From positions 30,500-94,499 of the forward strand of contig JAPYMA010000578.1 of the NCBI GenBank assembly GCA_035041965.1: a stretch of 64,000 bases of DNA. Reading direction: 5' to 3'. Position 1 is the first letter of the stretch. The number at the start of each line of letters is the position of its first letter. Below, in pieces: positions 62,320-64,000 of this stretch. The translations under genes and the position numbers were made by a program. Source of the stretch: Anisakis pegreffii. Taxonomy: Eukaryota > Nematoda > Chromadorea > Rhabditida > Anisakidae. Under the pieces are notes generated by a model. The model was not told the origin of the DNA. It saw only the letters and a program-made list of their open reading frames with translations, and searched no databases.

Positions 62320-62490
62320 GTAGACCATCCATCCTGATGATGGCATCCGAGTAACGTTCGGTCGGAATATCGACATTCGGATTCCGACTGAACAATTTAG
62401 AAGGTCGGTCGGAATTCCGACTGTCGAAATGATGAACTTTCATGCTGATCGGATTCTAATCGACTTGAAATTCCGTTTGAATGCCATCAC
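62320..62490. repeat. Simple-word insert of TCGGAATTCCGACTG type
   Basis: Words CGGTCGGAAT, CGGATTCCGACTG and GGTCGGAATTCCGACTGTCG, ending GAATGCCATCACTCTCC. Same style as the inserts at 56.0 and 57.6 kb. Confidence 0.55.
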
Positions 62491-62674
62491 TCTCCATCTA
62501 ATTATAAATATTAGAACAAAAAGATTGTAATTATGTCATCTTCAATACATGTTTGAACTCATAGTTGGGCCCAGATCTACCATAGCACTGATATTCAAAA
62601 TATTTGCCAAGGTTTTCTTTCCCGCATACTCTCTCATTACTTTCAGTGATAAAGGACAATTTCACTCTTTTATT

Positions 62675-62879
62675 TGTGGCGCAGTCAGGATTTTTTTCGG
62701 GCGGGAGAGGGGGCGCAAAACGGTCTGGTCCTGAAACTGGCCGAATTTTGAGGCTGATTTTTCGACGTTTACTTTTTCTTCCCTCTCTCTTCCATCCCCT
62801 CTTTTCCCTTCTCTTTTCTTCTTCCTCCAACCTACAAGGAGGGGGATAGGGGGACGTTCCTGCACTGGGTACGCCACTG
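62675..62879. mobile_element. MITE-like insert with GTGGCG...CGCCAC ends
   Basis: Left end TGTGGCGCAGTCAGGATTTT, right end CACTGGGTACGCCACTGC; the reverse complement of the right end begins GCAGTGGCGTACCCAG. Ends of the GTGGCGTAGCCAGGATTTT form are widespread in animal DNA transposons. The interior has a 60-bp CT-only tract (62767-62828) and a G-rich run. No clean target duplication was found. Confidence 0.6.
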
Positions 62880-63780
62880 CTTCTTATATTCACAAATTTA
62901 TGAGATTCTATTGACTGATAATGTCAAGGTGTTATACTTAACGTATTGATATATGGAATGGTGCATGAATGATAAAACGAAAATTCTATAGATATTAGAT
63001 AGCAATTAATAAACGCAGATGAAAATTGATTGTAAAACGTACACAGGAATCAATTGTGGTCTTAGTTAGGTTTTGCTTTACAGCCACTTCAAACATCTTC
63101 TTCGATAATTTATTTGATTATCGCCAATAAACTAGGCCAATTGATGCGTTATTCCGTTAGACGAGTGCTGCACAAATTTAGAGGTCAAAAAAGTACGTAA
63201 TGTGTTACTGAACGAAATTACGATCCGACGAGATTGCTGATTGTGTTAACTGCTCTCTGACGAAATTTACTTCATTTATACGACTTCTTAGCAATTATTT
63301 CGCCACTCATGCAACATCGAACTGCCTTAATTACCGATTCAATTTTATTGATTCGTATGGCTCAATTTCCAAATAAATAGTCTGCTTAAATATTTAGCCC
63401 GAAACCAAGCATTTGCATTCTAGATAGAGATACTTGAAGTTTGACGAAAATTCCGATAATTTACGATTCTAAAATGTTGTAGAAGCAAAATTTGCGCAAA
63501 AATTCATCTTTTTATAAATATAAAAATTTATTGTACACGATTCTATGTATTAATTGTTTAATATGATTGTGCACAGTATCAAAATTATTTATTCTGTTGA
63601 GTTATAACCGCAGGTATGTTCGATGCACAAACGCAAGCGGATTCGGTACCTGTCAGGTTTTCAGTGCTGAGGAAAAGGATAGTTTGTCATGAATAAATGA
63701 ATGATTGCTGCATGACTTCGTGATCAACGAGCGTTTCTGTGCTTCATTTCTGTGTTACCAAATTTTGAATTGAACGTACT
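62880..63780. other. Intergenic, 5' flank of the collagen gene
   Basis: AT-rich, without open frames of interest. It should hold the collagen promoter, but no specific site can be defended. Confidence 0.45.
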
Positions 63781-63789
63781 TATTTTCAG
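63781..63789 (+). promoter_or_regulatory. Probable spliced-leader acceptor before the collagen gene
   Basis: TATTTTCAG, a strong nematode 3' splice site, followed by 21 bases and then the ATG. Fits trans-splicing; a cis-spliced 5' UTR exon is the alternative. Confidence 0.5.
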
Positions 63790-63810
63790 CATTATTATTG
63801 GCACTAAAAC

Positions 63811-64000
63811 ATGATCTTAATGAGTGAATTGAATGGTTCACGCGAAAATGCATATCGAATTGCAATTGTGATCGCATTATCAGTATCGTTCATTCCGTTT
63901 GTGTGTCTTTTTTCGTTAGTTCCAACAGTTACTGAATATGTAGACAGTTTGCAGTATCAATACAATAGTGATCAGCAATACGTAACTGAACGAAGTACAC
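63811..64000 (+). CDS. Nematode cuticle collagen, N-terminal part (runs off window)
   Basis: Open from the ATG at 63811 to the window end, 63 codons. ATGs at 63811 and 63820 are both possible starts. The sequence SRENAYRIAIVIALSVSFIP followed by FVCLFSLVPTVTEYVDSLQY matches the cuticle-collagen N-terminal domain: a short N-terminus, AYRIA, a hydrophobic signal-anchor-like helix, then P.V..YV..LQ. The Gly-X-Y region, furin-like site and cysteines lie beyond the window. These proteins are secreted by the hypodermis, trimerise and are cross-linked into the cuticle. The member cannot be named from this fragment. Confidence 0.85.
   Translation, partial: MILMSELNGSRENAYRIAIVIALSVSFIPFVCLFSLVPTVTEYVDSLQYQYNSDQQYVTERST

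Noticed and set aside
62531..62893. 120-codon minus-strand frame rich in Lys, Arg and Glu
   Set aside because: Arises from the purine-rich strand of the CT tract in the MITE-like insert.

Overview
The window is AT-rich animal nuclear DNA from a nematode. The clearest sign is the partial gene at the right edge, which encodes a nematode cuticle-collagen N-terminal domain. Other signs are short introns ending in TTTTCAG, acceptor sites a few bases upstream of start codons as expected for spliced-leader trans-splicing, and a TWK-type two-pore potassium channel. The species cannot be named from the sequence. No tRNA, rRNA, known small RNA or CRISPR array was recognised.

Layout. About 4.0-6.5 kb (+) is a seven-exon two-pore potassium channel. 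At 9.1-9.7 kb (-) is a small secreted cysteine-rich protein of unknown function. From 11.3 to 14.6 kb lie decayed elements: a minus-strand LINE with readable reverse-transcriptase motifs, AGCG-word repeats, and a minus-strand pseudogene built of three diverged tandem units. From 14.6 to 27 kb I see no firm gene, only microsatellites, an Asn-rich open stretch and one copy of a diverged long repeat. From 27.2 to 48.1 kb (+) a very long gene encodes a Rap GTPase-activating protein. Its parts are a short first exon, a 7.5-kb intron holding a 20-bp satellite and two MITEs, a GoLoco exon, one 2.5-kb low-complexity Asn/Ser/Thr-rich exon, ten exons carrying the Rap-GAP domain and linker, and a C-terminal coiled coil. 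At 50.9-53.7 kb (+) is an 88-residue single-RRM protein resembling the RRM of CstF-64, whose first intron uses a GC donor. At 54.2-55.9 kb (-) is a second decayed LINE. At 59.5-61.4 kb (+) is a START-domain lipid-binding protein. At 63.8 kb (+) a cuticle collagen runs off the window.

The genes look like unrelated neighbours, not a functional cluster. The parts most worth a second look are the architecture of the Rap-GAP gene (giant low-complexity exon, probable second start, GoLoco module), the RRM-only mini-gene with a GC-AG intron, a 132-bp foldback element with a 9-bp target duplication inside one copy of a duplicated repeat, and a set of short simple-word inserts with related ends. I found no convincing entirely new system. 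Exon boundaries were assigned by eye from splice signals, reading phase and family similarity.
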